Below, piece after piece: positions 1 to 9,815 of a stretch of DNA of 64,000 nucleotides. Position 1 is the first letter of the stretch. Each line of letters begins with the position of its first letter. The notes under the pieces were generated by a model. It was not told the origin of the DNA. It made no database searches and saw only the letters and a list, made by a program, of their open reading frames with translations. The translations under genes and the position numbers were made by a program. The stretch comes from Buttiauxella sp. B2 (GTDB lineage: Bacteria > Pseudomonadota > Gammaproteobacteria > Enterobacterales > Enterobacteriaceae), in the NCBI RefSeq assembly GCF_006376615.1, contig NZ_VEXQ01000015.1, forward strand, positions 1 to 64,000. The letters run 5' to 3'.

Positions 1-1053
1 AGCCTCAGTCTGTCGGATAACCGGGGTTTTGAAGCTGACCAGCTTGATATCGAACTCGACGACACTGACGGCCTGATTGAGCTGCCGACGCGTGGTGCGG
101 TGCTGTCGTTGTTTCTCGGCTGGCAGGGCTCGGCATTACTGGGCAAAGGGCAATTCACGGTGGATGAAATTGAGCACCGGGGCGCACCGGATACGCTGAC
201 CATCCGCGCAAGAAGTGCAGATTTTCGCGGCACGCTCAACTCACGCCGTGAAGCGTCGTATCACGACACCACGCTGGGCGCGGTACTCAACACCATCGCC
301 AGCCGTAACAAACTGACGGCCAGCGTTGCGCCGCTGTTTGCCGCGATTGCTGTCCCACATATTGACCAGTCGCAGGAGTCGGATGCGAAATTCCTCACCC
401 GGCTGGCCGAGCGCAACGGGGCGGAAGTGTCGGTCAAGGCCGGGAAACTGCTGTTCCTGAAAGCCGGAAGCGGAGTTACGGCCAGCGGCAGAGTCATTCC
501 GCAGATGACCCTCGAGCGCCGCGACGGCGACCGTCACCAGTTTGCGATTGCCGACCGTGGGGCTTACACCGGCGTGACCGTTAAATGGCTGCACACCAGA
601 GAGCCGAAAGAACAAAAGCAGCAGGTCAAACTCAAACGTAAGGCGAAACCGCAGAGCCTGCGCGCACTCCAGCACCCGAAAGCGCAGCCGGCAAAAGCCA
701 AAGCGGCACCAAAGGAAAAGGAAGCGCGCGAGGGGGAATACATGGTCGGCGAGGACGATAATGTGTTTGCGCTGACCACCATTTACGCCAGCAAAGCGCA
801 GGCGATGCGTGCGGCACAGGCCAAATGGGACAAGTTACAACGCGGGGTGGCGGAGTTTTCCATCAGCCTGGCGATGGGACGCGCAGATCTCTACCCGGAA
901 ACACCGGTCGCGGTCTCAGGCTTTAAGCGCGTCATAGACGAGCAGGCGTGGACGATCACTAAGGTGATGCACTCACTCAGTAATAACGGCTTCACGACGT
1001 CGTTAGAGCTTGAGGTGAGGCTTAATGATGTGGAGTATCAGGAGAGTAACTAA
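1..1053 (+). CDS. D: P2-like phage late control protein D (tail protein), 5' end outside the window
   Basis: The reading frame is open from base 1, so the gene starts upstream and about 351 C-terminal codons are present. A GTG at 100 could be taken for a start, but homology to P2 gpD continues upstream of it. The protein matches my recall of P2 gpD closely, including the stretches FTVDEIEHRGAPD, IPHIDQSQESDA and AEFSISLAMGRADLYPETP. gpD is a structural tail protein whose usual context is the end of the tail operon, just before ogr, and that is what is seen here. A lysine-rich segment at about window residues 200-245 is also typical of the family. The gene is intact as far as it can be seen, with no frameshift, so the prophage end is not obviously decayed. 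The family call is firm. Whether the whole prophage is functional cannot be judged from this end. Confidence 0.93.
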   Translation, partial: SLSLSDNRGFEADQLDIELDDTDGLIELPTRGAVLSLFLGWQGSALLGKGQFTVDEIEHRGAPDTLTIRARSADFRGTLNSRREASYHDTTLGAVLNTIASRNKLTASVAPLFAAIAVPHIDQSQESDAKFLTRLAERNGAEVSVKAGKLLFLKAGSGVTASGRVIPQMTLERRDGDRHQFAIADRGAYTGVTVKWLHTREPKEQKQQVKLKRKAKPQSLRALQHPKAQPAKAKAAPKEKEAREGEYMVGEDDNVFALTTIYASKAQAMRAAQAKWDKLQRGVAEFSISLAMGRADLYPETPVAVSGFKRVIDEQAWTITKVMHSLSNNGFTTSLELEVRLNDVEYQESN

Positions 1054-1139
1054 TGCAGTTTTATGGTTATAACTCATTGTTAATAAATGATTTAATGCGT
1101 AAAATAACAACATCAAACGAAGCCAGTCGAGGTGTTGAA

Positions 1140-1361
1140 ATGTTCCATTGCCCATTGTGTCAGACCGCCGCCCACGCCCGTACCAGCCGCTATCATTCCA
1201 CCGAAACAAAAGAGCGTTATCACCAGTGCCAGAATGTGAATTGCAGCGCGACTTTTGTGACACTGGAGACAGTGAAACATTACATTGTTAAGCCAGGCGA
1301 AAGAACGCCGGTGCTGCCTCATCCGATGCCAGGCGGTCAGCAACAAATCCATTGGATGTAA
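1140..1361 (+). CDS. ogr: Ogr/Delta family late-gene transcriptional activator of a P2-like prophage
   Basis: This is a 73-residue zinc-finger protein starting MFHCPLC. Four metal-ligand cysteines are visible as CPLC near the N-terminus and CQNVNC around residues 30-35. Ogr activates the late promoters of P2-type phages by contacting the RNA polymerase alpha subunit; this is established for P2 Ogr and P4 Delta. The frame is open upstream to 1053, but I chose the ATG at 1140 because P2 Ogr begins MFHCPLC and is 72 residues long, and the extra 29 codons have no counterpart. It follows gene D on the same strand and is the last phage gene before the attachment site, as in P2. A strong terminator overlaps its stop codon. 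Confidence 0.92.
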   Translation: MFHCPLCQTAAHARTSRYHSTETKERYHQCQNVNCSATFVTLETVKHYIVKPGERTPVLPHPMPGGQQQIHWM

Positions 1362-1392
1362 AAAAAGGCACCTCAAGCGGGGTGCCTTTTTT
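1361..1392. terminator. Bidirectional Rho-independent terminator after ogr
   Basis: A run of A (1361-1366) leads into the stem GGCACC / GGTGCC (1367-1386), which is followed by a T run (1387-1392). A and T runs on both sides mean it can act on either strand. It ends the ogr transcript and would shield the phage from readthrough coming from the host side. Confidence 0.85.
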
Positions 1393-1456
1393 ATCGATGT
1401 GGTCAATGTGTGGACATTGATTGAAATAAATCCTTTTATTTCATTTGGTTATCACC

Positions 1457-1484
1457 AAAAAAGAAGGCCTGCGCAAGGGAGATT
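1457..1484 (+). other. P2-type prophage attachment core (att), shared with the cyaR 3' end
   Basis: This segment closely resembles the 27-bp P2 att core as I remember it (A run, then a G/C-rich stretch, ending AAGGGAGATT). It lies about 95 bp beyond ogr, where the ogr-side prophage end should be. The same bases form the 3' stem and U tract of the CyaR small RNA on the minus strand. In E. coli K-12 the P2 remnant ogrK also sits beside cyaR and yegQ. The exact crossover point cannot be fixed without the other prophage end. Confidence 0.75.
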
Positions 1485-1543
1485 GCACAGGCCAAGGAGG
1501 TGGTTCCTGGTACAGCTAGCATTTATGGGTTATGTTTTTCAGC
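1457..1543 (-). ncRNA. cyaR: CyaR small regulatory RNA
   Basis: The minus strand from 1543 down to 1457 matches E. coli CyaR (RyeE), an Hfq-dependent 87-nt RNA that represses ompX, luxS, nadE and yqaE mRNAs. The 5' start GCTGAAAAACATAACCC and the CCACCTCC seed region are conserved. The terminator stem GGCCTGTGCA / TGCGCAGGCC differs from E. coli at several positions, but the changes are compensatory, which supports the RNA structure. A poly-U tail (TTCTTTTTT) follows. The length is also 87 nt. The gene lies upstream of trhP (yegQ), as in E. coli, and its 3' end is the phage attachment core. Confidence 0.93.
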
Positions 1544-1549
1544 CCAGCG

Positions 1550-1592
1550 ATAATAACCGCATACAGCGAAGCGGTATGTGATCGATTTCTAA
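1550..1592 (-). promoter_or_regulatory. cyaR promoter with candidate CRP site
   Basis: On the minus strand a TATTAT -10 hexamer (1555-1550) ends 7 nt before the inferred cyaR start at 1543. A partial CRP site (TTAGA-N6-TCACA, 1592-1577) is centred about 41.5 bp upstream of that start, the class II spacing. cyaR is known to be CRP-dependent in E. coli. One half site is perfect and the other matches 3 of 5 bases. Confidence 0.65.
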
Positions 1593-1626
1593 GAATTCTT
1601 CTCGAGTAAAAAATAACCTAAATTAA

Positions 1627-2988
1627 CTAGTTAGCGTGTGGATCACGTGAGGTCTGACCCGCTAAATTGCGCATCAGTAGCGCAAAATCTAGCGACACAT
1701 CTTGCGGTACAGGCATCCATACGGTGTGGCCATCGCCCGGTGCGACTTCAATCGCCTGCGCCTTAGCATTTTCCAGAACTTCAAGGGTGAAGGTGACGTT
1801 ACCTTGTGGTGTCATTAATTCCAGGCTGTCACCCAGCAGGAATTTATTTTTCACTTTCACTGCCACTAAATCACCGCGTCGCTCGCCGGTAAACTCACCG
1901 ACAAACTGCTGGGTTTCAGAAACAGAGTGGCCGTAGTCGTAATTCTGATAAGAATCGTGATTGTGGCGACGCAAGAAACCTTCGGTATAACCACGGTGCG
2001 CCAGGCCTTCGAGTGTGGTCAGAAGCGTTGGGTCGAACGGTTTGCCTGCGGCAGCATCGTCAATCGCGCGACGGTAAACCTGAGCGGTACGGGCACAGTA
2101 GTAATAGGACTTGGTACGGCCTTCTATTTTGAGCGAGTGCACACCCATTTTGGTCAGACGTTCTACGTGTTCAATGGCACGCAGGTCTTTGGAATTCATG
2201 ATGTAAGTGCCGTGCTCGTCTTCAAACGCCGTCATGTATTCGCCCGGGCGTTTGGCTTCTTCCAGCATAAATACCTGGTCAGTTGGCGCACCTGCACCCA
2301 GCGTTGGCTCAATGTTTTGCAATGGAATGGGCTCATGAAGATGCACAATGTTTCCGACATCATCCTCTTTGCCTTCTTCAACTTTGTATTCCCAACGGCA
2401 GGCGTTAGTGCAAGTACCCTGGTTTGGGTCGCGTTTGTTGATGTAGCCAGAAAGAAGACAGCGGCCAGAATAGGCCATGCACAATGCGCCGTGAACGAAG
2501 ATTTCCAGTTCCATATCAGGTACTTGCTCACGCACTTCCGCAATATCTTCAAGAGAGAGTTCGCGGGAAAGAATGACGCGAGTCAGACCCATTTGTTTCC
2601 AGAACTTCACGGTCGCCCAGTTTACGGCGTTCGCTTGCACAGAAAGGTGCACATCCATTTCCGGAAAAGCTTCACGAACCATCATGATAAGCCCGGGATC
2701 GGACATGATCAGCGCATCCGGACCCATATCAATCACCGGTTTCAGGTCACGGATAAAGGTTTTCAGTTTGGCGTTGTGCGGGGCAATATTCACTACCACG
2801 TAGAATTTTTTGCCCAGCTCATGGGCTTCATTGATGCCGAGCTGTAAGTTTTCGTGGTTGAATTCGTTATTGCGCACACGCAGGCTGTAACGCGGTTGGC
2901 CTGCGTAGACTGCATCGGCGCCATAAGCGAAAGCGTAACGCATATTCTTCAGCGTTCCGGCTGGCGACAGGAGTTCTGGTTTAAACAT
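1627..2988 (-). CDS. trhP: tRNA 5-hydroxyuridine synthesis protein TrhP (YegQ), U32 peptidase-like
   Basis: This 453-residue protein belongs to the U32 'peptidase' family and corresponds to E. coli YegQ, now called TrhP. TrhP acts with prephenate to hydroxylate uridine 34 of several tRNAs to ho5U, the precursor of cmo5U/mcmo5U. The N-terminal MFKPELLSPAG and the family signature around residues 165-205 (EIFVHGALCMAYSGRC, then GTCTNACRWEY) are intact, including the cysteines that bind the Fe-S cluster in this family. The ATG at 2988 gives the usual family length. It is a single-gene unit; baeR ends about 120 bp upstream and the intervening DNA contains a possible leader hairpin. No oddities are seen. 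Confidence 0.95.
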   Translation of the reverse strand: MFKPELLSPAGTLKNMRYAFAYGADAVYAGQPRYSLRVRNNEFNHENLQLGINEAHELGKKFYVVVNIAPHNAKLKTFIRDLKPVIDMGPDALIMSDPGLIMMVREAFPEMDVHLSVQANAVNWATVKFWKQMGLTRVILSRELSLEDIAEVREQVPDMELEIFVHGALCMAYSGRCLLSGYINKRDPNQGTCTNACRWEYKVEEGKEDDVGNIVHLHEPIPLQNIEPTLGAGAPTDQVFMLEEAKRPGEYMTAFEDEHGTYIMNSKDLRAIEHVERLTKMGVHSLKIEGRTKSYYYCARTAQVYRRAIDDAAAGKPFDPTLLTTLEGLAHRGYTEGFLRRHNHDSYQNYDYGHSVSETQQFVGEFTGERRGDLVAVKVKNKFLLGDSLELMTPQGNVTFTLEVLENAKAQAIEVAPGDGHTVWMPVPQDVSLDFALLMRNLAGQTSRDPHAN

Positions 2989-3109
2989 GATTTTCTCGTT
3001 CTGATGTCAGGTCAGAACCGCCTCACCGGGTAAAGCGGTTTTCAGATATGCGGCTTAGCCACAATTTTAGGGTGGGAATTGTAGCGCTTATTACTTCCAG
3101 AAACTACCC

Positions 3110-3832
3110 TCAAGCAATACGGCAGGCGTCAGCTTCCCAGCGATAACCAACACCATACACTGCACGAATAAACGATTGTTCTTCATCCAGCGATTCAAGT
3201 TTGCGGCGCAGGTTTTTAATGTGGCTGTCGATTGTGCGGTCGGTAACCACGCGGTAATCATCATAAAGATGGTTCAACAGTTGTTCGCGTGAGAACACTT
3301 TACCCGGTTCGTGGGAGAGGGTTTTTAGCAAACGAAACTCAGCTGGGGTTAAATCCAGCAGTTTTTCCCGCCAGCTTGCCTGAAAACGCCCTTCGTCGAT
3401 GATAAGCGGGCTGATTTCGTCAGCGGGAATTGGTTCACGCTGGCGTTTGCAGCGACGCAAAATAGTTTTGACGCGCGCCACCACTTCACGCGGGCTGTAA
3501 GGTTTGCAGATGTAGTCATCGGCACCTATTTCTAGTCCTAATAAACGGTCGATCTCTTCAATTTTGGCGGTCACCATGACTATCGGAATTTCAGAGAAAC
3601 GGCGAATCTCACGGCACAGTGTCAGGCCGTCTGTACCTGGCAACATCAAATCGAGCAGGATCAAATCCGGCGGTGTCTGGCGCACAAAAGGCAGCACTTT
3701 GTCGCCATGGGTAATTAATTCCGGCGCATAGCCCGCAGCACGTAAGTAATCAATTAATAGCTGTCCGAGCTTAGGCTCGTCTTCAACAATTAAGATACGC
3801 GGTGTATTTTCGTCAATAGGTAATTCGGTCAT
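3110..3832 (-). CDS. baeR: Response regulator BaeR
   Basis: This 240-residue OmpR/PhoB-type regulator has an N-terminal receiver domain (about residues 10-125, phosphoacceptor Asp in [14 protein letters not shown]) and a C-terminal winged-helix domain (about 135-235, with [11 protein letters not shown] and VYGVGYRWE). With BaeS it senses envelope damage (indole, flavonoids, ethanol, zinc and other metals) and activates mdtABCD, acrD and spy. Its start overlaps the baeS stop by 4 bp, so the two are co-translated at the end of the mdtABCD-baeSR operon. Length equals the E. coli protein. Confidence 0.97.
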   Translation of the reverse strand: MTELPIDENTPRILIVEDEPKLGQLLIDYLRAAGYAPELITHGDKVLPFVRQTPPDLILLDLMLPGTDGLTLCREIRRFSEIPIVMVTAKIEEIDRLLGLEIGADDYICKPYSPREVVARVKTILRRCKRQREPIPADEISPLIIDEGRFQASWREKLLDLTPAEFRLLKTLSHEPGKVFSREQLLNHLYDDYRVVTDRTIDSHIKNLRRKLESLDEEQSFIRAVYGVGYRWEADACRIA

Positions 3833-5223
3833 ACAGGTCTCAACGATTCTGGCTCCAGCGGTAACTCTACTGTAATGCTTACCCCGCCGAAAGGCGAATG
3901 CGAGGCATCAAGCTTGCCATTATGGGCGGCAACAATGTTCTGGCAAATGGACAGACCGAGGCCGGAGCCGCCACTTGCGCGGTTGCGTGAGCCTTCGGTA
4001 CGGTAAAAACGCTCAAACAGCATAGTTAATTGCTCGTCATTCACACCCGGTGCGCTATCGGCAAAGTGCATCACAAAACGCTGATTCACAATTTCGCCGG
4101 AGATAACTAACTGGCCGCCTGCATCGGTATAACGCAGGCTGTTTTCCATCAGATTGTTGAATAGTTGCATTAACCGGTCGCCATCACCGAAAACGTTCAC
4201 GCTATCGGGCAGAGCCAGGCGGATACTCAAACCGCGTGAGTTGAATCGTTCGCGGAATGCACCCGCCGCAATTTCGAGCAGGTTAATGATATCCAGAGAT
4301 TGCTTCTGATAGGCCAACGCACCTTCATCGGACATCGACAACTGGTGCAGGTCATCAACCAATTTGGTTAGCGTTGCCACTTCCATTTGCAGTGAGGCGA
4401 CGGATTCGGGGGTGAATTTGCGCACGCCATCCTGAATAGCTTCCAGTTCGCCACGTAAAATGGCCAGCGGGGTGCGCAATTCATGGGAAATATCTGCCAT
4501 ATAAGCGCGGCGCATATTGTGGTTTTTCTCAAGCGTGCTGGCTAGCTGGTTAAAATCCTGCGCCAGTTTGCCCAGTTCATCCTGGCCTGTGGAATCCACG
4601 CGGGTGGAGAAATCGCCGGCCGCGAGTTTATGCGTGCCTTCGACTAACCGTTTAACCGGTGCCAGTAAACCGCGTGCGAGCAAGAAGGTAGCCGCCGCCG
4701 CGAGCAGTGTGGCAAGGGCGACAATAAACCAGCTGGTGCGCCGCTGTTGGCGATCGAAATTGATGTCGGTGTTGCGCGTCAGGCGCTCGACAGGTGAGGC
4801 GACTACCCAACCGGCATCACGGCCATTCACATTAATGGCACGGCGCGTTCCGTCTGTTGGAACCGGGCTGCGTGGGCCAACCAGTACTTTATAATCCTGA
4901 TCGATAACCCAGAATTGCGTGCGCCAACCGTGTGGTGGCAGGTTGCGATTTTCATCATCGCCATGCTCGAATGAGCGCAGGATCTGAAACATAAAACGGT
5001 CGTTGTTACGCAAAAACTGCCAGTTGCCGTGTTGCGCATACTGTTCGCCAAGTGCATCGCTTAATAGCTCCAGGCGTTGCTCGTTGCCGCGTTTGATGTA
5101 ATCGATAAAACCATGTTCGAAACTAAGCCGCACACCCCAATGCATGATTGCTAACACCAGCAAACAGGTAGAGAAAATCGCGAGGAATAGTTTGCCGGTA
5201 ATACCTGGCCGCCAGAGCTTCAT
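3829..5223 (-). CDS. baeS: Envelope-stress sensor histidine kinase BaeS
   Basis: This 464-residue inner-membrane kinase has TM1 (about residues 10-32), a periplasmic domain, TM2 (about 163-185), a HAMP linker, an H-box ([11 protein letters not shown], around residue 247), an N-box ([12 protein letters not shown]) and a G-box ([11 protein letters not shown]). It phosphorylates BaeR. The gene overlaps mdtD by 4 bp upstream and baeR by 4 bp downstream, so it lies within the mdtABCD-baeSR operon. E. coli BaeS is 467 residues. All kinase motifs are present, so it should be active. Confidence 0.97.
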   Translation of the reverse strand: MKLWRPGITGKLFLAIFSTCLLVLAIMHWGVRLSFEHGFIDYIKRGNEQRLELLSDALGEQYAQHGNWQFLRNNDRFMFQILRSFEHGDDENRNLPPHGWRTQFWVIDQDYKVLVGPRSPVPTDGTRRAINVNGRDAGWVVASPVERLTRNTDINFDRQQRRTSWFIVALATLLAAAATFLLARGLLAPVKRLVEGTHKLAAGDFSTRVDSTGQDELGKLAQDFNQLASTLEKNHNMRRAYMADISHELRTPLAILRGELEAIQDGVRKFTPESVASLQMEVATLTKLVDDLHQLSMSDEGALAYQKQSLDIINLLEIAAGAFRERFNSRGLSIRLALPDSVNVFGDGDRLMQLFNNLMENSLRYTDAGGQLVISGEIVNQRFVMHFADSAPGVNDEQLTMLFERFYRTEGSRNRASGGSGLGLSICQNIVAAHNGKLDASHSPFGGVSITVELPLEPESLRPV

Positions 5224-6635
5224 GAGCTCCTCCTGTTACGCCGTGCAATCACGACATTTTTGGTGGTGTCTTTCGGGACGCGAGCAAAAATCAGCGCGGG
5301 TAGAGCAATCACCACCGCCATGCTGAACCAGGTGTACATAAAGACGCTGTGCACCGCAGCGCTGTCGGCTGTCAGTTGATGATGGCCGTACATTCCCAAC
5401 AGTAACCCGGCGATGGTGACGCCGATACTCATCGATAGTTGCATCACCATTGACAACATACTGTTGCCGCTGCTGGCGAGATCGTCCGGCAAATCTTTCA
5501 GCGTTAGTGTGTTCATCGAGGAGAAGCGGGTGGAGTTCACCATGCCGAGCAGGAAAAGCACCACCGGCAGCAGATAATACCAACCCAGCAGCGCGGACCC
5601 CATAAACAGCAAGATAACCAACGATAAACCCAACGTAGTGGCGACCAACACATTGCGGTAGCCAAAGCGGTTAACCACCTGCACCACAATGCGTTTCATC
5701 CCCATACTGCCCAGCACCATCGGAATCATCATCAAGCCTGCGTGGAACGGTGAAAAACCGAGGCCGATTTGCAGGAATACGGGCGTCATAAAAGGGATCA
5801 TGCCGCTACCGATTCGCCCGCAAAAACTGCCCAGCAGCCCAAGGGAAAAGGTTTGAGTCTTAAATAAATTTAGATTAAACAAGGCGCTGTCATTAGCGCG
5901 GGCATGCCACAGATACAGTCCTATCGCCAGCCCACCTCCGCCAACCAACAGCCATACGGTTGATGGACTGACGCCTAAACCTTTTGCGCCATCCAGCGCA
6001 ATTGTCAACGCCGCCATACCAAATGCCAGCAGCACAAAACCCATCATGTCGAATTTTCGCGTTTGCATGGTGTAATTCGGCATCAACCAAAGTGTGGCAA
6101 CAGCACCAATAATGCCGACAGGCAGGTTAATCAAGAAAATCCAGTGCCAGGAGGCATACTCAACCAACACGCCACCCAGCGCAGGGCCAAGTAATGGGCC
6201 AATTTGACCGGGCAATGTGACGAAGGTCATTGCTGCCATATACTGCTCACGCGGCACGATTTTCATCACCGTCAAACGCCCGACGGGCACCATCATGGCA
6301 CCGCCAATTCCTTGTACCACCCGCGCCATCACCAGTTCGTTAAGCGTTGCAGCATGGGCACATAACAACGAGCCAATAGTGAAAAGCACGATAGCGGTGA
6401 AAAAGATATTACGCACGCCCACGCGGTCAGCAAGCCAGCCGCTGGCGGGTAACATCACCGCTACCGTCAGCACATACGAAACGATAACCGAATGCATGTG
6501 CAGTGGGCTTTCCCCAAGACTTGCAGCCATGGAGGGTAGGGCGGTGTTGACGATAGTGGTATCCAGCGACTGCATAAAGAAGCCGAAAGCGACTATCCAG
6601 AGTTGCCAGCGGACGGCTGCGGGCAGTTCAGTCAT
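5220..6635 (-). CDS. mdtD: MFS transporter MdtD (DHA2-type 14-TM family)
   Basis: This 471-residue membrane protein is of the DHA2 drug:H+ antiporter type, with the N-terminal pattern [25 protein letters not shown] and the motif [13 protein letters not shown] after TM2. It is part of the BaeR regulon. In E. coli it is not needed for MdtABC drug efflux, and an iron-citrate export role (IceT) has been reported for the Salmonella protein. The ATG at 6635 has an AAGGA ribosome site. Unlike the tight coupling elsewhere in this operon, about 100 bp containing an inverted REP pair separates mdtC from mdtD. It overlaps baeS by 4 bp. Confidence 0.95.
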   Translation of the reverse strand: MTELPAAVRWQLWIVAFGFFMQSLDTTIVNTALPSMAASLGESPLHMHSVIVSYVLTVAVMLPASGWLADRVGVRNIFFTAIVLFTIGSLLCAHAATLNELVMARVVQGIGGAMMVPVGRLTVMKIVPREQYMAAMTFVTLPGQIGPLLGPALGGVLVEYASWHWIFLINLPVGIIGAVATLWLMPNYTMQTRKFDMMGFVLLAFGMAALTIALDGAKGLGVSPSTVWLLVGGGGLAIGLYLWHARANDSALFNLNLFKTQTFSLGLLGSFCGRIGSGMIPFMTPVFLQIGLGFSPFHAGLMMIPMVLGSMGMKRIVVQVVNRFGYRNVLVATTLGLSLVILLFMGSALLGWYYLLPVVLFLLGMVNSTRFSSMNTLTLKDLPDDLASSGNSMLSMVMQLSMSIGVTIAGLLLGMYGHHQLTADSAAVHSVFMYTWFSMAVVIALPALIFARVPKDTTKNVVIARRNRRSS

Positions 6636-6660
6636 TTAATATCCTTCATATTAAAGCCAT

Positions 6661-6733
6661 TGGTGGATTGCTCTGCGTTTATCCCCCCTACAAGTGTATT
6701 TTCGTAGGGCGAATAAGCCGCGCGCACCCGCCA
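6661..6733. repeat. Inverted pair of REP elements (BIME-like) between mdtC and mdtD
   Basis: Two about 30-bp units of the form GTAGGG-G-ATAA ... CC-CCA face each other. One reads on the minus strand (6691 to 6661) and one on the plus strand (6704 to 6733), with a 12-bp spacer. Each folds into a hairpin, and the head-to-head arrangement is that of a BIME. It starts one base after the mdtC stop codon. Such elements can stabilise upstream mRNA or reduce downstream expression, and so may set the MdtC:MdtD ratio. Confidence 0.75.
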
Positions 6734-6734
6734 G

Positions 6735-9700
6735 TTAGTTTTGAAGTGCACTTTGTTTCTTAGTTTTTTGGAATCGCAGGCGTAAGCGATCAAAGAACAG
6801 ATAAACCACCGGCGTGGTGTAAAGCGTCAATAACTGGCTCACTACCAGACCGCCAACGATGGTAATCCCGAGCGGTTGACGCAGTTCCGCTCCATCACCG
6901 CTGGTGAGTACCAATGGCAATGCGCCAAACAATGCTGCCAGCGTGGTCATCATTATCGGGCGGAAACGTAGCAGGCAGGCCTTGAAAATCGCCTCTTCTG
7001 GCGGCAAATTGCCGTTACGCTGCGCATCGATGGCAAAGTCCACCATCATGATGGCGTTTTTTTTCACAATGCCAATTAATAGCATGATGCCGATGAGTGC
7101 AATCAGGCTAAACGGAGCGCCGAATAATTCCAGCGCTAACAATGCACCGACGCCTGCGGAGGGCAATGTTGAGAGGATAGTCAGCGGGTGGACGTAGCTC
7201 TCATACAAAATCCCCAGCACGATGTAGACAGTGGCAATCGCGGCAATGATTAATAGCACCTGCGATTTCATGGTGTCCTGGAATACCTGCGCGGTTCCGG
7301 CATACATGCCGCGCACCGTTGACGGCACGCCGAGTGCTGTCATGGTGCGATCGATAGCATCGCTCGCTTGCGATAAGGACACGCCGGTCGGCAGGTTAAA
7401 GGAAACCGTGGATGCCGCTGATAACCCCTGGTGATTGACCGCAAGCGGTGCGTTAGCCGGTCTCCATTTGGCAAAATAAGAAAGCGGAATTGCTTTGCCT
7501 TCTTTATTGATAACAAACATTTGATCCAACGCGCTGATGTCTTGTGTGTAACGCGGGTCGACTTCCATTACCACTTTGTACTGGTTCAGGGGCTGATAGA
7601 TAGTAGAAATTTGTCGCTGACCAAAGGCGTTATTGAGCAGGTTGTTGGCATCCTGAACGCTTATCCCAAGCCGCGCCATGGTTTCACGGTCATACACCAG
7701 ATCCATCTCCGCGCCGTTGTCCTGGCTGTCGGAGTTCACGTCCGCGAGCTGCGGTAGCTTAGCAAGCGCCTGGCGGATCTTCGGCTCCCAGGTGCGTAAA
7801 TCAGCCAAATTATCTGATAGCAGCGTGTACTGATAACTGGCATTGGCCTGGCGTCCGCCGACACGAATATCCTGAACTGCCATCAAGAACAGGCTGGCAC
7901 CAGGCTCTTTTGCCAATGCCTTACGTAGACGGTCAATCACCTGCTGTGCGGATTCTTTACGCTCGGATAATGGTTTCAACGAGATAAACATCATGCCGCT
8001 GTTTACCCGCGAACCGCCGGTAAACCCAGTCACGTTTTCGACCGCCGGATCTTCACGGATGATTTTCATGAAGTCCTGCAATTTACCGCGCATCGCCTGA
8101 AACGAAATGCTTTGGTCGGCCTGAATGTTGCCCATCAAACGTCCGGTGTCTTGTTCCGGGAAGAAGGTTTTTGGAATGGCGATATACAGCCAGATATTGA
8201 GCGCAATAGTTGCCAGTAATACCACGCCCACCAGTTTGGTATGGTTGAGCACCCATTTCAGCGAGCGCCCGTAACCTTGTTGCATAGAAACCAAAAGGCG
8301 GCCAAATCCGCGATTGCGAGTCGGCGTACGCTGCGGTTGGTTCTTTAACAACCAACCGCACATCATCGGCGTGAGTGTAATCGACACCAGCAGTGAAATA
8401 CCGATAGCGACCGACAGCGTGACGGCAAATTCTTTAAATAAGCGCCCTGGTAAACCGCCCATTAAGAGCAAGGGTAAGAAAACGGCGACCAGCGACAAGC
8501 TCATCGATAGAACGGTAAAGCCAACTTCGCGCACGCCCTGAAGTGCTGCCTGCAAAGGTTTGACACCTGCTTCGAGATGACGGGAAATATTTTCCAGTAC
8601 CACAATCGCGTCATCCACCACAAAGCCGGTGGCAATAGTCAGCGCCATTAATGACAAGTTATTAAGGCTAAAACCGCACAGATACATGGCGATGAAAGTG
8701 CCGATGAGGGACACCGGAACCGCCACTGCGGGGATAAGTGTTGCGCGCCCGGATCGCAGAAACAGGAACACTACCAGGATGACCAGTGCAATGGAGATAA
8801 TCAGCGATTGCTCGACTTCGGCAAGAGATGCGCGAATTGTTGGCGAGCGATCTTGCGCAATTTGCAAATCAATCGATGCCGGAATGGTTTCACGCAGTTC
8901 AGGGATTTTCGCCCGAATACGGTCAACCGTTTCGATAATGTTCGCTTCCTGAGATTTGCGGATCATCAGCAAAATGGCCGGTTTTGCGTTGGCCATTCCG
9001 GCGTTACGCACGTCCTGCACGGAATCGATGACGTTTGCAACATCACGCAGATGCACTGCGCCACCACTGTTGTAATGAATGATCAGTGGCTGATAATCCG
9101 CTGCGGTTTTCAGCTCGTCGTTGGTTTGCAACTGCCAGCGTTGATTGCCGTCTTCAACTGCACCTTGTGGGCGGCGCACGTTGGCATTGTCGATAGCTGT
9201 GCGTACCGCATCCAGAGAAACACCCTGATTAAACAAGGCTTGCGGATTCAAATCGACGCGCACCGCCGGAAGAGAACTCCCGCCGACATCCACATCACCG
9301 ACGCCATCAATTTGCGATACGGTCTGCGCCAGTTGCGTAGAGGCGAAGTCATACAGTTGGCCTTGCGAGAGCGTGTCGGAAGTCAGCGTCAGAATCATGA
9401 TAGGCGCATCTGACGGGTTAGCTTTGCGGTATGTTGGGCGGCTTGGCATTCCGCTTGGCAACAGACTTTGAGCGGCGTTGATGGCGGCCTGCACATCACG
9501 CGCGGCACCGTTGATATCACGGTCAAAGTTGAATTCTAAAATGATGCGTGTGCTGCCAAGCGAGCTCGATGAGGTCATTTCACTCACGCCCGAAATACGC
9601 CCAAGCGCTCGTTCTAGCGGTGTTGCCACTGATGAAGCCATTGTTTCAGGTGATGCACCGGGCAGAGAGGCACTGATCATAATGACCGGGAAATCTACCT

Positions 9701-9815
9701 GCGGCAGCGGCGCAACTGGCAGCAAACGAAATCCCAGCACGCCACACAGTGTGATGGCGGCTGTCAGCAGAATTGTGGCGACAGGCCGATAGATGAACAG
9801 TGCAAAGAATTTCAC
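6735..9815 (-). CDS. mdtC: RND multidrug efflux subunit MdtC
   Basis: This 1026-residue inner-membrane RND pump has 12 predicted TM helices and two large periplasmic loops. It has the N-terminal [15 protein letters not shown] motif, paired acidic residues in TM4 ([13 protein letters not shown]) and the TM10-11 [14 protein letters not shown] motif. With MdtB it forms a B2C heterotrimer, joined to MdtA and TolC, that exports bile salts, novobiocin and other compounds by proton motive force. The start overlaps the mdtB stop by 4 bp. The length is one residue longer than E. coli MdtC. It is assigned as MdtC rather than MdtB by operon position and by its N-terminus. Confidence 0.97.
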   Translation of the reverse strand: MKFFALFIYRPVATILLTAAITLCGVLGFRLLPVAPLPQVDFPVIMISASLPGASPETMASSVATPLERALGRISGVSEMTSSSSLGSTRIILEFNFDRDINGAARDVQAAINAAQSLLPSGMPSRPTYRKANPSDAPIMILTLTSDTLSQGQLYDFASTQLAQTVSQIDGVGDVDVGGSSLPAVRVDLNPQALFNQGVSLDAVRTAIDNANVRRPQGAVEDGNQRWQLQTNDELKTAADYQPLIIHYNSGGAVHLRDVANVIDSVQDVRNAGMANAKPAILLMIRKSQEANIIETVDRIRAKIPELRETIPASIDLQIAQDRSPTIRASLAEVEQSLIISIALVILVVFLFLRSGRATLIPAVAVPVSLIGTFIAMYLCGFSLNNLSLMALTIATGFVVDDAIVVLENISRHLEAGVKPLQAALQGVREVGFTVLSMSLSLVAVFLPLLLMGGLPGRLFKEFAVTLSVAIGISLLVSITLTPMMCGWLLKNQPQRTPTRNRGFGRLLVSMQQGYGRSLKWVLNHTKLVGVVLLATIALNIWLYIAIPKTFFPEQDTGRLMGNIQADQSISFQAMRGKLQDFMKIIREDPAVENVTGFTGGSRVNSGMMFISLKPLSERKESAQQVIDRLRKALAKEPGASLFLMAVQDIRVGGRQANASYQYTLLSDNLADLRTWEPKIRQALAKLPQLADVNSDSQDNGAEMDLVYDRETMARLGISVQDANNLLNNAFGQRQISTIYQPLNQYKVVMEVDPRYTQDISALDQMFVINKEGKAIPLSYFAKWRPANAPLAVNHQGLSAASTVSFNLPTGVSLSQASDAIDRTMTALGVPSTVRGMYAGTAQVFQDTMKSQVLLIIAAIATVYIVLGILYESYVHPLTILSTLPSAGVGALLALELFGAPFSLIALIGIMLLIGIVKKNAIMMVDFAIDAQRNGNLPPEEAIFKACLLRFRPIMMTTLAALFGALPLVLTSGDGAELRQPLGITIVGGLVVSQLLTLYTTPVVYLFFDRLRLRFQKTKKQSALQN

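Noticed and set aside
1053-1139. N-terminal extension of Ogr from an ATG at 1053
   Set aside because: The extra 29 residues have no counterpart in P2 Ogr, and MFHCPLC at 1140 is the family start.
1285-1581. 98-codon plus-strand frame across the end of ogr, the att core and cyaR
   Set aside because: It overlaps ogr, a strong terminator and the CyaR gene, and its translation looks like random basic sequence.
1927-2847. 306-codon plus-strand frame opposite trhP
   Set aside because: It is fully antisense to a well-conserved gene, has no family features and an odd composition. It is a shadow of codon bias on the other strand.
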